A DNA stretch of 64,000 nt, taken from contig NZ_SOCT01000010.1 of the NCBI RefSeq assembly GCF_004364435.1, positions 1 to 64,000 on the forward strand, read 5' to 3'. The notes under the pieces were generated by a model. It saw only the letters and a program-made list of their open reading frames with translations, was not told the DNA's origin and did no database searches. This DNA is from Pseudomonas sp. LP_7_YM (GTDB lineage: Bacteria; Pseudomonadota; Gammaproteobacteria; Pseudomonadales; Pseudomonadaceae). A program made the position numbers and the translations under genes. This document shows, in pieces, positions 8,868-18,349 of the stretch (position 1 is the stretch's first letter; each line of letters begins with the position of its first letter).

Positions 8868-11729
8868 ATGCTCGAGCTGACCGTTGAGCAAATTTCCATG
8901 GGCCAATCGGCCGTGGACAAACTCGCCGCGTTGCGATTGCTTGCTGATCTGCTGGTGGCCGACGGTCTGGTGGCCCCCGGTTATCTGCAAGGCCTGCAGG
9001 CGCGTGAGCAGCAGGGCTCGACCTTTCTGGGGCAGGGCATCGCAATTCCCCACGGTACGCCGCAAACCCGCGATCAGGTGTATGCCACCGGCGTGCGTCT
9101 GATGCAGTTTCCGCAAGGCGTGGATTGGGGCGAAGGGCAGATGGTTTATCTGGCCATCGGCATTGCCGCCAAGTCCGACGAACACCTGCGCCTCCTGCAA
9201 CTGTTGACCCGCGCCCTGGGTGAAAACGATCTGGGCCAAGCATTGCGTCAGGCGCAGGATCCAGAGTCGCTGCTCAAGCTGCTGCAAGGCGCGCCGCAGG
9301 AGCTGGCGCTGGACGCGCAGATGATCAGTCTTGGCGCCTCGGTCGATGATTTCGAAGAACTGGTCTGGAACGGCGCGCGGCTGTTACGTCGCGCCGAATG
9401 CGTCCACAATGGCTTTGCCGCCGTGCTGCAACAAGTTGAACCGCTGCCGTTGGGCGATGGCCTGTGGTGGTTGCACAGCGAACAGATGGTCAATAAACCG
9501 GGTCTGGCATTCGTCACCCCGGACAAGCCGATGCGTCATCTGGGGCAGCCGCTTAGTGGTCTGTTCTGTCTGGCTAGCCTGGGGGAGTCTCATCAGGCGC
9601 TGCTGGAGCGCCTTTGCGCGCTGCTGATCGAGGGCCGTGGTCAGGAGCTGGGGCAGGCCACCAGCAGCCGCGCCGTGCTTCAAGCACTGGGGGGCGAGGT
9701 GCCGCCTGACTGGCCGAGCCAGCGCGTCACGGTGGCGAACTCCCACGGGCTGCATGCGCGGCCGGCAAAAGTGCTGGCGCAACTGGCCAAGGGTTTCGAA
9801 GGCGAAGTGCGCGTACGCATCGTCGACAGCACCGAAAGTCCGGTGTCAGCCAAGAGCCTGAGCAAGCTGCTGAGCCTGGGCGTCCGTCGTGGCCAGCAGC
9901 TGGAGTTCATCGCCGAGCCCACCATCGCGGGGGATGCCTTGCCGGCACTGATCGCGGCGGTGCTCGAAGGCCTGGGAGAAGAAATCGAACCCCTGCCGAG
10001 CGAAACGATCCCAGCGCCAATTCCCGCTGCAGTGGAAAAGCACCTGAGCGCTCCCGTCGCCGGTTCGCACGTCCAGGCCGTCCCGGCCGCGCCCGGGATC
10101 ACCACGGGTCCGGCTCATGTGCACGTGTTGGCGGAGTTTGATTACCCGTTGACGGGCCAATCCCACCATGTCGAGCGAGAGCGTCTGCATGGCGCGCTGG
10201 CGCAAGTCCGCGAGGACATCGAAGGGCTGATCCAGCGCAGCACCGCCAAGGCCATCCGCGAGATTTTCATCACACACCAGGAAATGCTCGACGACCCCGA
10301 GCTGGTGGATGAAGTCGTTCTGCGCCTCAAGCAGGGTCAAAGCGCTGCCGCTGCGTGGGCGCAAGTGATCGAGTCCGCTGCCCGGCAACAGGAAAAGCTT
10401 AAAGACGCATTGCTGGCCGAGCGCGCTGCGGATCTGCGTGATGTCGGTCGCCGCGTATTGGCACAGATCTGCGGTGTCGATGATCTGGTCGAGCCCGAAG
10501 AACCCTACATTCTGGTTATGGAAGAAGTCGGTCCTTCCGACGTGGCCCGGCTCGATCCGGCACGCGTTGCCGGAATCGTCACCGCACGCGGTGGCGCCAC
10601 CTCCCACAGCGCAATCGTCGCCCGAGCGCTGGGTATTCCGGCGCTGGTAGGGGCCGGTGATGCAGTGCTGTTGATCAAATCCGGCACAGTCCTGCTGATC
10701 GATGGCCAGCGCGGCCGCCTCGATGTAGCGCCGGACGAGCAGACGTTGCAACGCGCATTGCTCGACCGCGACACCCGTGAGCGTCGGCTGAAAGCGGCGG
10801 CTGCCTTGCGCAAGGAGCCGGCTATCACCAGAGACGGCCACGCTGTCGAGGTGTTTGCCAATATCGGTGATAGCGCCGGGACCCCCGCTGCGGTCGAGGA
10901 AGGTGCCGAGGGTATTGGCCTGCTGCGTACGGAGCTGCTGTTCATGGCCCACAGCGCTGCTCCCGATGAAGCCACGCAAGAGGCCGAATACCGCCGCGTG
11001 CTTGATGATCTTCAGGGCCGGCCACTGGTGGTGCGAACCCTTGATGTCGGGGGCGACAAACCCTTGCCTTACTGGCCGATCGACAAGGAAGAAAACCCGT
11101 TTCTGGGCGTGCGCGGGATTCGTCTGACCCTGCAACGCCCCGAGGTAATGGAGAGCCAACTGCGTGCGCTTCTTCGCGCGGCTGACAACCGTGCGCTACG
11201 AATCATGTTCCCTATGGTCGGTACCGTCGAAGAATGGCGTCTGGCGCGGGACATGGCCGAACGCTTGCGTGCGGAAATTCCGGTGGCAGACCTGCAACTG
11301 GGCATCATGATCGAAGTGCCATCGGCAGCACTGCTGGCTCCTGTGCTGGCCAGGGAAGTGGACTTTTTCAGCGTCGGCACCAACGACCTGACGCAGTACA
11401 CCCTGGCCATCGACCGTGGGCATCCAACCCTGTCAGCTCAGGCCGATGGTTTGCATCCAGCGGTGTTACAGCTGATCGACATCACCGTGCGGGCCGCCCA
11501 CGCCCACGGTAAATGGGTCGGTGTTTGCGGCGAGCTCGCAGCGGACCCTCTGGCCGTACCGGTGCTGGTTGGTCTGGGCGTGGATGAGTTGAGTGTCGCA
11601 GCGCGCAGTATTGGCGAGGTCAAAGCCTGCGTACGTGAATTGAATGTGACCGGTGCCCGAAAGCTTGCGCAAGCCGCGTTGGCCGTCGGCAGTGCCGCTG
11701 AAGTGCGTGCCCTCGTGGAGGGGTTGTAA
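8868..11729 (+). CDS. fruB: Fructose PTS phosphoryl-transfer protein, fused EIIA-HPr-EI
   Basis: 953 residues carrying the whole soluble phosphorelay for fructose. An EIIA-Fru domain comes first (active His62 in GIAIPHGTP), then an HPr domain (SHGLHARPA, His296), then Enzyme I ([15 protein letters not shown], His580) and a C-terminal PEP-binding barrel ([23 protein letters not shown]). PEP phosphate passes EI, HPr, EIIA and then FruA. The ATG at 8868 follows AGGAG. The stop overlaps the fruK ATG by one base, indicating translational coupling. This three-domain fusion is typical of pseudomonads, where fructose is the main PTS sugar. Confidence 0.97.
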   Translation: MLELTVEQISMGQSAVDKLAALRLLADLLVADGLVAPGYLQGLQAREQQGSTFLGQGIAIPHGTPQTRDQVYATGVRLMQFPQGVDWGEGQMVYLAIGIAAKSDEHLRLLQLLTRALGENDLGQALRQAQDPESLLKLLQGAPQELALDAQMISLGASVDDFEELVWNGARLLRRAECVHNGFAAVLQQVEPLPLGDGLWWLHSEQMVNKPGLAFVTPDKPMRHLGQPLSGLFCLASLGESHQALLERLCALLIEGRGQELGQATSSRAVLQALGGEVPPDWPSQRVTVANSHGLHARPAKVLAQLAKGFEGEVRVRIVDSTESPVSAKSLSKLLSLGVRRGQQLEFIAEPTIAGDALPALIAAVLEGLGEEIEPLPSETIPAPIPAAVEKHLSAPVAGSHVQAVPAAPGITTGPAHVHVLAEFDYPLTGQSHHVERERLHGALAQVREDIEGLIQRSTAKAIREIFITHQEMLDDPELVDEVVLRLKQGQSAAAAWAQVIESAARQQEKLKDALLAERAADLRDVGRRVLAQICGVDDLVEPEEPYILVMEEVGPSDVARLDPARVAGIVTARGGATSHSAIVARALGIPALVGAGDAVLLIKSGTVLLIDGQRGRLDVAPDEQTLQRALLDRDTRERRLKAAAALRKEPAITRDGHAVEVFANIGDSAGTPAAVEEGAEGIGLLRTELLFMAHSAAPDEATQEAEYRRVLDDLQGRPLVVRTLDVGGDKPLPYWPIDKEENPFLGVRGIRLTLQRPEVMESQLRALLRAADNRALRIMFPMVGTVEEWRLARDMAERLRAEIPVADLQLGIMIEVPSAALLAPVLAREVDFFSVGTNDLTQYTLAIDRGHPTLSAQADGLHPAVLQLIDITVRAAHAHGKWVGVCGELAADPLAVPVLVGLGVDELSVAARSIGEVKACVRELNVTGARKLAQAALAVGSAAEVRALVEGL

Positions 11730-12667
11730 TGGCGAAAATTCTGACATTGACCACTAACCCGGCCCTGGACCTGACGGTGCAGTTGGGCCCGTTGCAAGTG
11801 GGGCAGGTCAACCGCAGCGAAGCGATGCTCAGCCACGCGGCGGGCAAGGGCATCAACGTCGCCCAGGTGCTGGCAGACCTTGGGCATACACTGACCGTGG
11901 CGGGCTTTCTGGGGGTCGATAATCAACAGCCGTTCGAGTCGCTGTTTGACCGGCGCGGTTTCGTCGATGAGTTCGTACGCGTGCCGGGGGAAACCCGGAG
12001 CAACATCAAGTTGGCCGAAAGCAGCGGTCGGATCACCGATCTGAACGGCCCCGGCCCGCAGGTGAGCCTTCAGGCGCAACAGTCGTTGGCGACCCGTATC
12101 GAACAGATTGCGGGCGACTTCGATGCCGTGGTGGTCGCAGGCAGTCTGCCCAGAGGGGTCGATGCGCAGTGGCTTAAAACCTTGCTGCTGCGACTCAAGG
12201 CGATGGGCCTGAAGGTCGCGCTGGACACCAGTGGCCAGGCCTTGCGTGCAGGACTGCAAGCCTCGCCCTGGCTGATCAAACCCAACACCGAAGAACTGGC
12301 CGACGCGCTGGATGCCCCGATCATTTCCATCGCCGCCCAGGCTCAGGCTGCAGCTGCCCTGCGGCAGCGCGGGATCGAGCATGTGGTGATTTCGCAAGGC
12401 TCCGAAGGCGTGCATTGGTTCAGTGCCGACGTAGCATTGCAGGCACTGCCGCCCAAGGTCAGTGTGGCGAGCACTGTAGGTGCGGGCGATTCACTGCTGG
12501 CAGGGATGGTTCACGGTCTGCTCAGCGGACACAAGCCCGAGCAGACGCTGCGCACCGCCACTGCGATTGCCGCGATGGCGGTGACCCAGATCGGTTTCGG
12601 CATCAATGACACTGTGCAACTCAAGCGGCTGGAAGGCGGCGTCAATGTGCGCGCCATGACCGAATAA
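11729..12667 (+). CDS. fruK: 1-phosphofructokinase
   Basis: 312 residues of the PfkB/ribokinase family. The N-terminal GKGINVAQVLADLG and the C-terminal anion-hole/catalytic motif VGAGDSLLAG, with the Asp base, are both present. It phosphorylates fructose-1-phosphate, made by the PTS, to fructose-1,6-bisphosphate with ATP in the cytosol. It is the second gene of fruBKA; its ATG overlaps the fruB stop. Confidence 0.96.
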   Translation: MAKILTLTTNPALDLTVQLGPLQVGQVNRSEAMLSHAAGKGINVAQVLADLGHTLTVAGFLGVDNQQPFESLFDRRGFVDEFVRVPGETRSNIKLAESSGRITDLNGPGPQVSLQAQQSLATRIEQIAGDFDAVVVAGSLPRGVDAQWLKTLLLRLKAMGLKVALDTSGQALRAGLQASPWLIKPNTEELADALDAPIISIAAQAQAAAALRQRGIEHVVISQGSEGVHWFSADVALQALPPKVSVASTVGAGDSLLAGMVHGLLSGHKPEQTLRTATAIAAMAVTQIGFGINDTVQLKRLEGGVNVRAMTE

Positions 12668-12683
12668 GAAGAGAGGAAGTGTG

Positions 12684-14426
12684 ATGAAGTTAGCCATTGT
12701 CACGGCATGTCCGAACGGCAAGATCAGCAGTGTCCTCAGTGCACGACTGCTCGACGCCGCGGCCCAGCGTCAGGGCTGGAGTACCTGCGTCGAGGTGCAT
12801 GACCCTCGCCATCCCGAAAAGCGCCTCAGCGCGCAGGAAGTCGAAAGCGCCGACTGGGTGCTGGTGGTCAATACCGGGCCGCTGGACCTGACCCGTTTCG
12901 CAGGCAAACGTCTGTATCAAGCGACGCCTTCCCGAGCATTGCAGGATATCGATGCCTTCATGGGGTCGGCGGGCGAACTGGCAACGCTGTATACCGCCAG
13001 CGAAAGCGCCGAAACAGTCGCCGTCGCTACTGCCGCCAAGACGCCGCGTCTGGTGGCGGTAACAGCCTGCCCAACCGGCGTGGCGCACACATTCATGGCT
13101 GCCGAGGCGATCCAGCAGGCGGCCAGGAAACTCGGCTATGACCTGCAGGTGGAAACCCAAGGCTCGGTCGGCGCACGTAACCCGCTTAGCGATCAGGCCA
13201 TTGCCGACGCCGACGTGGTGCTGCTGGCCGCCGATATCGAAGTCGCCACTGAACGATTCGCAGGCAAGCGCATTTATCGTTGCGGCACCGGAATTGCGCT
13301 CAAACAGTCCGAAACGACATTGAAAAAAGCCTTGGCTGAAGCTGCGGTCGAATCCACCGCAGCAGCCTCATCGGCACCCGCCAAAAAAGAAAAGACCGGG
13401 GTCTACAAGCACTTGCTGACCGGTGTGTCGTTTATGCTGCCGATGGTGGTGGCGGGTGGTCTGTTGATTGCGCTGTCATTCGTTTTCGGGATTCATGCCG
13501 CCGAAGAGCCGGGCACGCTGGCGGCCGCGTTGAAACAGATCGGCGCCGGTGCAGCCTTTCAGTTGATGGTGCCGCTGTTGGCGGGTTACATCGCCTATTC
13601 CATCGCTGATCGTCCAGGGCTGGCGCCGGGGATGATCGGCGGAATGCTGGCGACGACCCTGGGTGCCGGCTTCATCGGCGGGATCATCGCAGGGTTTCTG
13701 GCGGGCTACAGCGCAGCGCTGGTCAATCGCTATGCGCGGCTGCCGGCCAGCGTCGAAGCTCTCAAACCGATCCTCATCATTCCACTGCTCGCCAGCCTGT
13801 TCACCGGTCTGGTGATGATCTATGTGGTCGGTAAACCAGTGGCGGACATGCTGGAAGGTCTGACCCACTTCCTCGATACCATGGGCACCGCCAACGCTGT
13901 TTTGCTGGGTGTTTTGCTCGGGGCCATGATGTGCGTCGACTTCGGTGGACCGATCAACAAGGCTTCATACGCGTTCTCCGTAGGGTTGCTGGCATCGAGC
14001 AGCGGCGCACCTATGGCGGCGACCATGGCCGCCGGTATGGTGCCGCCCATCGGGATGGGCATTGCCGCGCTGATTGCACGCGGCAAGTTCGCCCAGAGTG
14101 AACGCGAAGCAGGCAAGGCGTCGTTCGTGCTGGGGCTGTGCTTCATCTCCGAAGGCGCGATCCCGTTCGCTGCGAAAGACCCGTTGCGGGTGATCCCGGC
14201 CAGTGTCGTCGGTGGCGCACTGACCGGGGCACTGTCGATGTTCTTCGGCTGCAAACTCATGGCGCCCCACGGCGGACTGTTCGTGCTGCTGATCCCCAAT
14301 GCGATCAACCACGCGTTGTTGTATCTGCTGGCTATCGTCGTTGGCAGTGTGGTGACGGGCGTGTTGTATGCGCTGCTGAAACGACCTGAGGTGGTTGAAC
14401 TGGACGCGGTGCCAGCGGGGGCCTGA
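12684..14426 (+). CDS. fruA: Fructose-specific PTS permease EIIB'BC
   Basis: 580 residues. An N-terminal IIB-like domain (IVTACPNGKISS) is followed by the catalytic IIB domain (VTACPTGVAHTF, phospho-Cys129) and a IIC membrane domain of about ten segments from residue 245 on (GVSFMLPMVVAGG; DFGGPINKASYAF). It takes up fructose and releases fructose-1-phosphate. A GTG at 12681 is also in frame, but GAGAGGAAG (12671-12679) is correctly spaced for the ATG at 12684. It completes the fructose operon; no clear terminator follows. Confidence 0.96.
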   Translation: MKLAIVTACPNGKISSVLSARLLDAAAQRQGWSTCVEVHDPRHPEKRLSAQEVESADWVLVVNTGPLDLTRFAGKRLYQATPSRALQDIDAFMGSAGELATLYTASESAETVAVATAAKTPRLVAVTACPTGVAHTFMAAEAIQQAARKLGYDLQVETQGSVGARNPLSDQAIADADVVLLAADIEVATERFAGKRIYRCGTGIALKQSETTLKKALAEAAVESTAAASSAPAKKEKTGVYKHLLTGVSFMLPMVVAGGLLIALSFVFGIHAAEEPGTLAAALKQIGAGAAFQLMVPLLAGYIAYSIADRPGLAPGMIGGMLATTLGAGFIGGIIAGFLAGYSAALVNRYARLPASVEALKPILIIPLLASLFTGLVMIYVVGKPVADMLEGLTHFLDTMGTANAVLLGVLLGAMMCVDFGGPINKASYAFSVGLLASSSGAPMAATMAAGMVPPIGMGIAALIARGKFAQSEREAGKASFVLGLCFISEGAIPFAAKDPLRVIPASVVGGALTGALSMFFGCKLMAPHGGLFVLLIPNAINHALLYLLAIVVGSVVTGVLYALLKRPEVVELDAVPAGA

Positions 14427-14447
14427 TTTCTGGCTTCTGCGCAAAGG

Positions 14448-14571
14448 GGAGTCCGGCTTGCCAGGGAGGGGGTGCGCAGCGGCCACAGAACCGGCTGACG
14501 CGGTGTGGCTGTCATGCCGCGTGTTCCGGATTTGCTACCGCCTGGCGCCAGCGCCGGTCAGCCGGACTCCC
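14448..14571. repeat. 12-bp perfect inverted repeat with 100-bp spacer
   Basis: GGGAGTCCGGCT (14448-14459) and AGCCGGACTCCC (14560-14571) are exact inverted copies in the fruA-phoD gap. Similar GCGCAGCGGCCA and GCGCTGCGGCCA strings lie just inside the left arm and just outside the right arm. It may be a long hairpin at the end of fruBKA or a degenerate small mobile repeat. Confidence 0.6.
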
Positions 14572-14672
14572 ACGCGCTGCGGCCAGAAGCATCTGCGTGA
14601 GCCCGTTGTCACATTCTCCCAACAATCCATTGTTAGGTTCCCTTCTTTGGCATTCGCTTGAGGGGGATGAAA

Positions 14673-15593
14673 ATGACTCAGTTGGACCTGACACGCCGCC
14701 GCATCATTCAAGCCGCTGGCGCTGGATTCCTGTTGCCGGGCTTGGCGCCTGCGGTCATCGCGTCGTTCAAGGATCGACCGAAAATGACCGACGGCGTGCA
14801 GTCCGGCGACCTGCTGGGAGATCGCGCCATGGTCTGGAGCCGCGGCGATCGGCCTTCGCGCATGGTGGTGGAATGGGACACCCGCAGCATGTTCAGCAAT
14901 CCGCGCCGCGTAGTTTCAACGCTTGCCGATCAACGCAACGATTTCACAGCACGTGTGGAGCTGACCGGCTTGCCCGCCGATCAAGCGATCTACTACCGAG
15001 TGTTCTTCGAAGATGCGCAAAGCGGCGTTGCCAGCGAGCCTTGGTTCGGGCATTTGCGCAGCGTACCGCAGGCCCAGCGCGACATTCGTTTTGTCTGGAG
15101 TGGCGACACGGTGGGGCAGGGCTTCGGCATCAACCCCGATATTGGCGGGATGCGCATCTACGAAGCCATGCGCCTGCGTCTGCCGGACTTCTTTATCCAC
15201 AGCGGCGACACCATTTACGCCGACGGCCCGGTGCCTGCCGAAGTGGTTACCGAAGGCGGGCGTATCTGGCGCAATATCACCACCGAAGAAAAGAGCAAGG
15301 TCGCCGAAACCCTCGACGAATACCGCGGCGCCTATCGCTACAACCTGATGGACGAAAACCTGCGCCGCTTCAACGCCGAAGTTCCGCAGATCTGGCAGTG
15401 GGACGACCATGAGGTGAGCAACAACTGGTCTCCGAGCAAGCAGCTGGACGAACGCTACAAGGTCAAGGACATTCAACTGCTGGCCGCGCGTGAACGCCAG
15501 GCATTTCTGGAATATGCGCCAAAGCGCCTGCAAAGCGCCGACAATGGCGGTCGGATTTACCGCAAGCTTGCGAGGCGTTGTTCCAGACATTGA
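14673..15593 (+). pseudogene. Alkaline phosphatase D (PhoD-like), truncated at the 3' end
   Basis: 306 residues against roughly 500 for the family. A twin-arginine signal (LTRRRIIQAAGAGFLLPG) starts after the ATG at 14673, which is preceded by GAGGGGG. The N-terminal PhoD domain and the start of the phosphodiesterase domain are intact (VWSGDTVGQGFG, HSGDTIYADGP, WDDHEVSNNW). After GGRIYRKL near 15567 the frame enters seven unrelated residues and stops. The rest of the catalytic domain, with its last metal ligands, is missing, and I find none of it downstream. The protein is probably inactive. A nonsense or frameshift alone would leave the remainder readable in another frame, so a deletion is the better explanation. 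Confidence 0.8.
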
Positions 15594-15759
15594 AAACCCT
15601 GCGTCTGGAAATGGCCTCTCGCAAATGAATTTACACCTATACAAGACTTTGCCCCTGTATCTTTTTGCGGTTGTACGACAACTGCGCAAAACCTGGTAAC
15701 ACTTACCACCTCGCTGGCCTATCATTAGCCACCTAACAACGGCTCAGGGTTTGGCGTGC

Positions 15760-16701
15760 ATGCTGGCAATTTTTTGGGAAACCCTGAACATCACCGCACC
15801 GGTATTCGCCATGCTGTTTCTGGGCGTGGTGCTCAAGCGGGTAGGCTGGATCAACGATAGCTTCATTCACACCGCATCCTCGCTGGTGTTCAATTGCACC
15901 ATGCCTGCACTGCTGTTCCTGGGCATCATCCACGCCGACCTGCAGGCGGCTTTGCAACCGGGTGTGCTGATCTATTTCATCATTGCGACGGTGCTGGGGT
16001 TCGCGCTGGTCTGGGGCTGGGCGATCTATCGTGTGCCTTTCATCGAACGCGGCATCTACGTGCAAGGCGCGTTTCGCGGCAATAACGGCGTCATCGGCCT
16101 CGCGCTGGCGGCGAGCATGTATGGCGATTACGGCATCTCCCTCGGCGCCATCCTCGCCGCACTGGTGATCCTGTTCTACAACACCCTCTCGACGGTGGTG
16201 CTGGCGGTCTACAGCCCGGTGATCAAATCCGACCCGTGGAGCATCTGCAAAAGCGTCGTGGCCAATCCGCTGATCATCAGCATCGTCGCAGCGACCCCCT
16301 TCGCCTACTTCGGCATCGGCTTGCCGAAATGGCTCGATACGTCCGGCAACTATCTGGCGCAGATGACCCTGCCGCTGGCGCTGATGTGCATTGGGGGCAC
16401 GCTGTCGCTCAAGTCCCTGCGAGAGAGCGGCGGGCTTGCAGTGAGCGCGAGCATGATGAAGATGGTCTGGCTGCCGCTGGTCTGTACTTTAGGCGCCTGG
16501 TTGCTGGGTTTCCGTCATGCCGAACTGGGCATTCTGTTTCTGTACTTCGGCGCGCCGACGGCATCGGCCAGCTTCGTCATGGCCCGTGCCGCTGAGGGCA
16601 ACCATGCCCTGGCTGCGTCGATCATCGTCATGACCACGCTGGCGGCAGCGGTCACCACCAATATCGGGATTTTCATTCTGCAGTGGGGCGGGTGGATCTG
16701 A
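15760..16701 (+). CDS. AEC-family (auxin efflux carrier-like) transporter
   Basis: 313 residues, nearly all in about ten membrane segments in the 5+5 arrangement of the AEC family, with NNGVIGLAL in the middle and FGAPTASASFVMA near the end. Family members export or exchange malate and other carboxylates; the substrate here is unknown. A TTG at 15751 is in frame, but the ATG at 15760 has AGGG at a better distance. The upstream 165 bp contain the deletion scar of phoD. It converges with the antiporter gene. Confidence 0.85.
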   Translation: MLAIFWETLNITAPVFAMLFLGVVLKRVGWINDSFIHTASSLVFNCTMPALLFLGIIHADLQAALQPGVLIYFIIATVLGFALVWGWAIYRVPFIERGIYVQGAFRGNNGVIGLALAASMYGDYGISLGAILAALVILFYNTLSTVVLAVYSPVIKSDPWSICKSVVANPLIISIVAATPFAYFGIGLPKWLDTSGNYLAQMTLPLALMCIGGTLSLKSLRESGGLAVSASMMKMVWLPLVCTLGAWLLGFRHAELGILFLYFGAPTASASFVMARAAEGNHALAASIIVMTTLAAAVTTNIGIFILQWGGWI

Positions 16702-16742
16702 CGTGGACGCCGCATTCCGCGGGAGCACTGTCGAGGGTTGGT

Positions 16743-17828
16743 TCAGTGCTGCCGTCGCCATGCGCGAACGGTGCTGACCAGCACGCACACACCCAACGTC
16801 GGCAACGCATAGTGAGTCATCAGGCGCTCCAGCCGCTCCGCCAGCGGCATGCCGGTGGCGAACGAGATGATATGCAGCCCATATACCGCATATAGCCCCA
16901 GCAGCAGCAGCCCCTCGAGCCGAGTGATCCGATACCCGGAATAAAACAGTGGCAGGCACAGCACGGCGACGCCAAGCATCACCGGCAGATCGAAATCCAT
17001 TGCATTGGGAGAGATCGACAGCGGCCCTGATGCGATCAGCGAAGTGAGCCCGAGCACGCCCAACAGGTTGAACAGGTTGCTGCCGATGATGTTGCCCACT
17101 GCGATATCCCGTTCCCTGCGCAGTGCGGCGATCAGCGAGGTCATCAGTGCGGGAAGCGAAGTGGCTACGGCAATGACCGTCAGGCCGATGACCCGCTCCG
17201 ACAGCCCCAGATCCTGGGCAACTACTACTGCAGACTCCACCAGCAGGTGACTGCCTAGAATCAGCAGCGTCAGTCCGCAGGCCATCAACCCCAGGCGGCC
17301 GAGAATCGGCCAGACCTTACGCCGCGTGGTCTCGTCGTGGGCGCTGAAATGTCGTGCGCCGTGAGCGAACTGTCGTACCACCACCGCCAGATAGCCGGCC
17401 ATGGCCAACAACAGAATGACCCCGTCCAACTTGCTCAACACGCCATTCCAGGCCAGCCCGGTAACCAGAGCGGTAGCGCCGATCATCAATGGCAGGTCGA
17501 CTCGCACCAGTTGCCGGGCCACGCGCAGCGGGATGATCAGCGCCGACAGGCCGAGGGTCACCAGAATATTGAAGATGTTGCTGCCGATGACGCTGCCCAC
17601 CGCGATGTCGGTGCTGTCGGTTAGCGCCGCTTGCAAGCCGACGGCCATCTGCGGCGCGCTGCTCCCGAGGGCGACAACGGTCAGGCCCAGAAACAGCGGA
17701 CGGGTTTTCAGCAGGGCAGCCAGCGCTACGGCGGCACGCACCGACAGGTCGGCACCGATAATCATCAACAGCAGGCCGCCTGACAGGGCGATCAGGGTCG
17801 GCAGCGGCAGGTTTGATAGCGCGAGAAT
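16743..17828 (-). CDS. CaCA-family sodium/calcium exchanger-like antiporter, probable ATT start
   Basis: 361 residues if translated from ATT at 17828. Two alpha-repeats are visible, VVALGSSAPQMAVG with GSVIGSNIFN and VIAVATSLPALMTS with GNIIGSNLFN, as in YrbG-type exchangers that swap cations across the inner membrane. The first ATG (17768) would cut the first membrane segment in half. In frame upstream stand LSNLPLPTLIALSGGLLL, then ATT, and directly before it a TGA. AAAGGTG lies 6 nt before the ATT. The ATT is therefore either a true AUU start or an ATG lost by mutation. It follows rlpA closely and is probably co-transcribed with it. Confidence 0.85.
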   Translation of the reverse strand: MLALSNLPLPTLIALSGGLLLMIIGADLSVRAAVALAALLKTRPLFLGLTVVALGSSAPQMAVGLQAALTDSTDIAVGSVIGSNIFNILVTLGLSALIIPLRVARQLVRVDLPLMIGATALVTGLAWNGVLSKLDGVILLLAMAGYLAVVVRQFAHGARHFSAHDETTRRKVWPILGRLGLMACGLTLLILGSHLLVESAVVVAQDLGLSERVIGLTVIAVATSLPALMTSLIAALRRERDIAVGNIIGSNLFNLLGVLGLTSLIASGPLSISPNAMDFDLPVMLGVAVLCLPLFYSGYRITRLEGLLLLGLYAVYGLHIISFATGMPLAERLERLMTHYALPTLGVCVLVSTVRAWRRQH

Positions 17829-17840
17829 TCAGGGCACCTT

Positions 17841-18212
17841 TCAGTCGAGAGCTTGAACGCGCACTTGGGCGGTTCCGCTGCGCAGCATACCCAATTGTTC
17901 GGCGGCTGCGCGGGATACGTCGATCAATCGCCCGCGAACATGCGGGCCGCGATCATTGATACGGACGATGACCTTGCGATCGTTGTCCAGGTTGGTGACT
18001 TGCACGCGGGTGCCAAATGGCAGTTGGCGGTGAGCGGCAGTCAGGGAATTCTGGTCCAGGCGTTCACCACTGGCAGTGCGTTTGCCCTGATGACGCGAAC
18101 CGTAATACGAGGCCGTTCCGGTAGCGTTGTAACCGTGTGGATCGATGATGCCTTCACTGGCGCAACCGGCCAGCAAAGAGAGCAGCGCAAAAGCGCCAAG
18201 GAGCCTCCACAT
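17841..18212 (-). CDS. RlpA-like lipoprotein (septal ring lytic transglycosylase family, short form)
   Basis: 123 residues from the ATG at 18212. A lipobox signal peptide (LLSLLAGC) is followed by a double-psi beta-barrel of the RlpA type: GTASYYG, GKRTASGE, LPFGTRVQVTN, VRINDRGP and LIDVSRAAAEQLGM. Long RlpA proteins cleave denuded glycan strands at the septum and carry a SPOR domain; this short form has none, so its peptidoglycan role is inferred. The frame continues upstream into a palindromic repeat, which I exclude. Confidence 0.88.
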   Translation of the reverse strand: MWRLLGAFALLSLLAGCASEGIIDPHGYNATGTASYYGSRHQGKRTASGERLDQNSLTAAHRQLPFGTRVQVTNLDNDRKVIVRINDRGPHVRGRLIDVSRAAAEQLGMLRSGTAQVRVQALD

Positions 18213-18230
18213 GGGTCGCAGTCCTGATCG

Positions 18231-18335
18231 TGCCCACGCTCCGCGTAGGCATATAGCTCGTGATGCTGCGCGTCGCAAAAAACGGACGCGGAGCGTCGGA
18301 AGGGCCGTTCCCACGCTGAACGTGGGAACGAGCAA
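18231..18335. repeat. Palindromic intergenic repeat, copy 1
   Basis: A CCCACGCTCCGCGT start, an internal GGACGCGGAGCGTC, and a perfect hairpin CGTTCCCACG (18306-18315) / CGTGGGAACG (18321-18330) with loop CTGAA. It belongs to the same family as the repeats at 35540 and 38797-39172. It lies between gatB and rlpA. Confidence 0.7.
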
Positions 18336-18349
18336 ACACAGGTCGGGCG

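Noticed and set aside
9846-11159. 437-codon minus-strand open frame
   Set aside because: Antisense to fruB Enzyme I region with intact motifs.
15585-15640. Remnant of a RecQ-type HRDC domain in the frame after phoD
   Set aside because: A 20-codon likeness only (LFQTLKTLRLEM); too short to name the source gene.
15490-15699. Small ORF spanning the phoD junction as a new gene
   Set aside because: It is out of frame with phoD, has no ribosome-binding site and covers the deletion scar; no recognisable protein.
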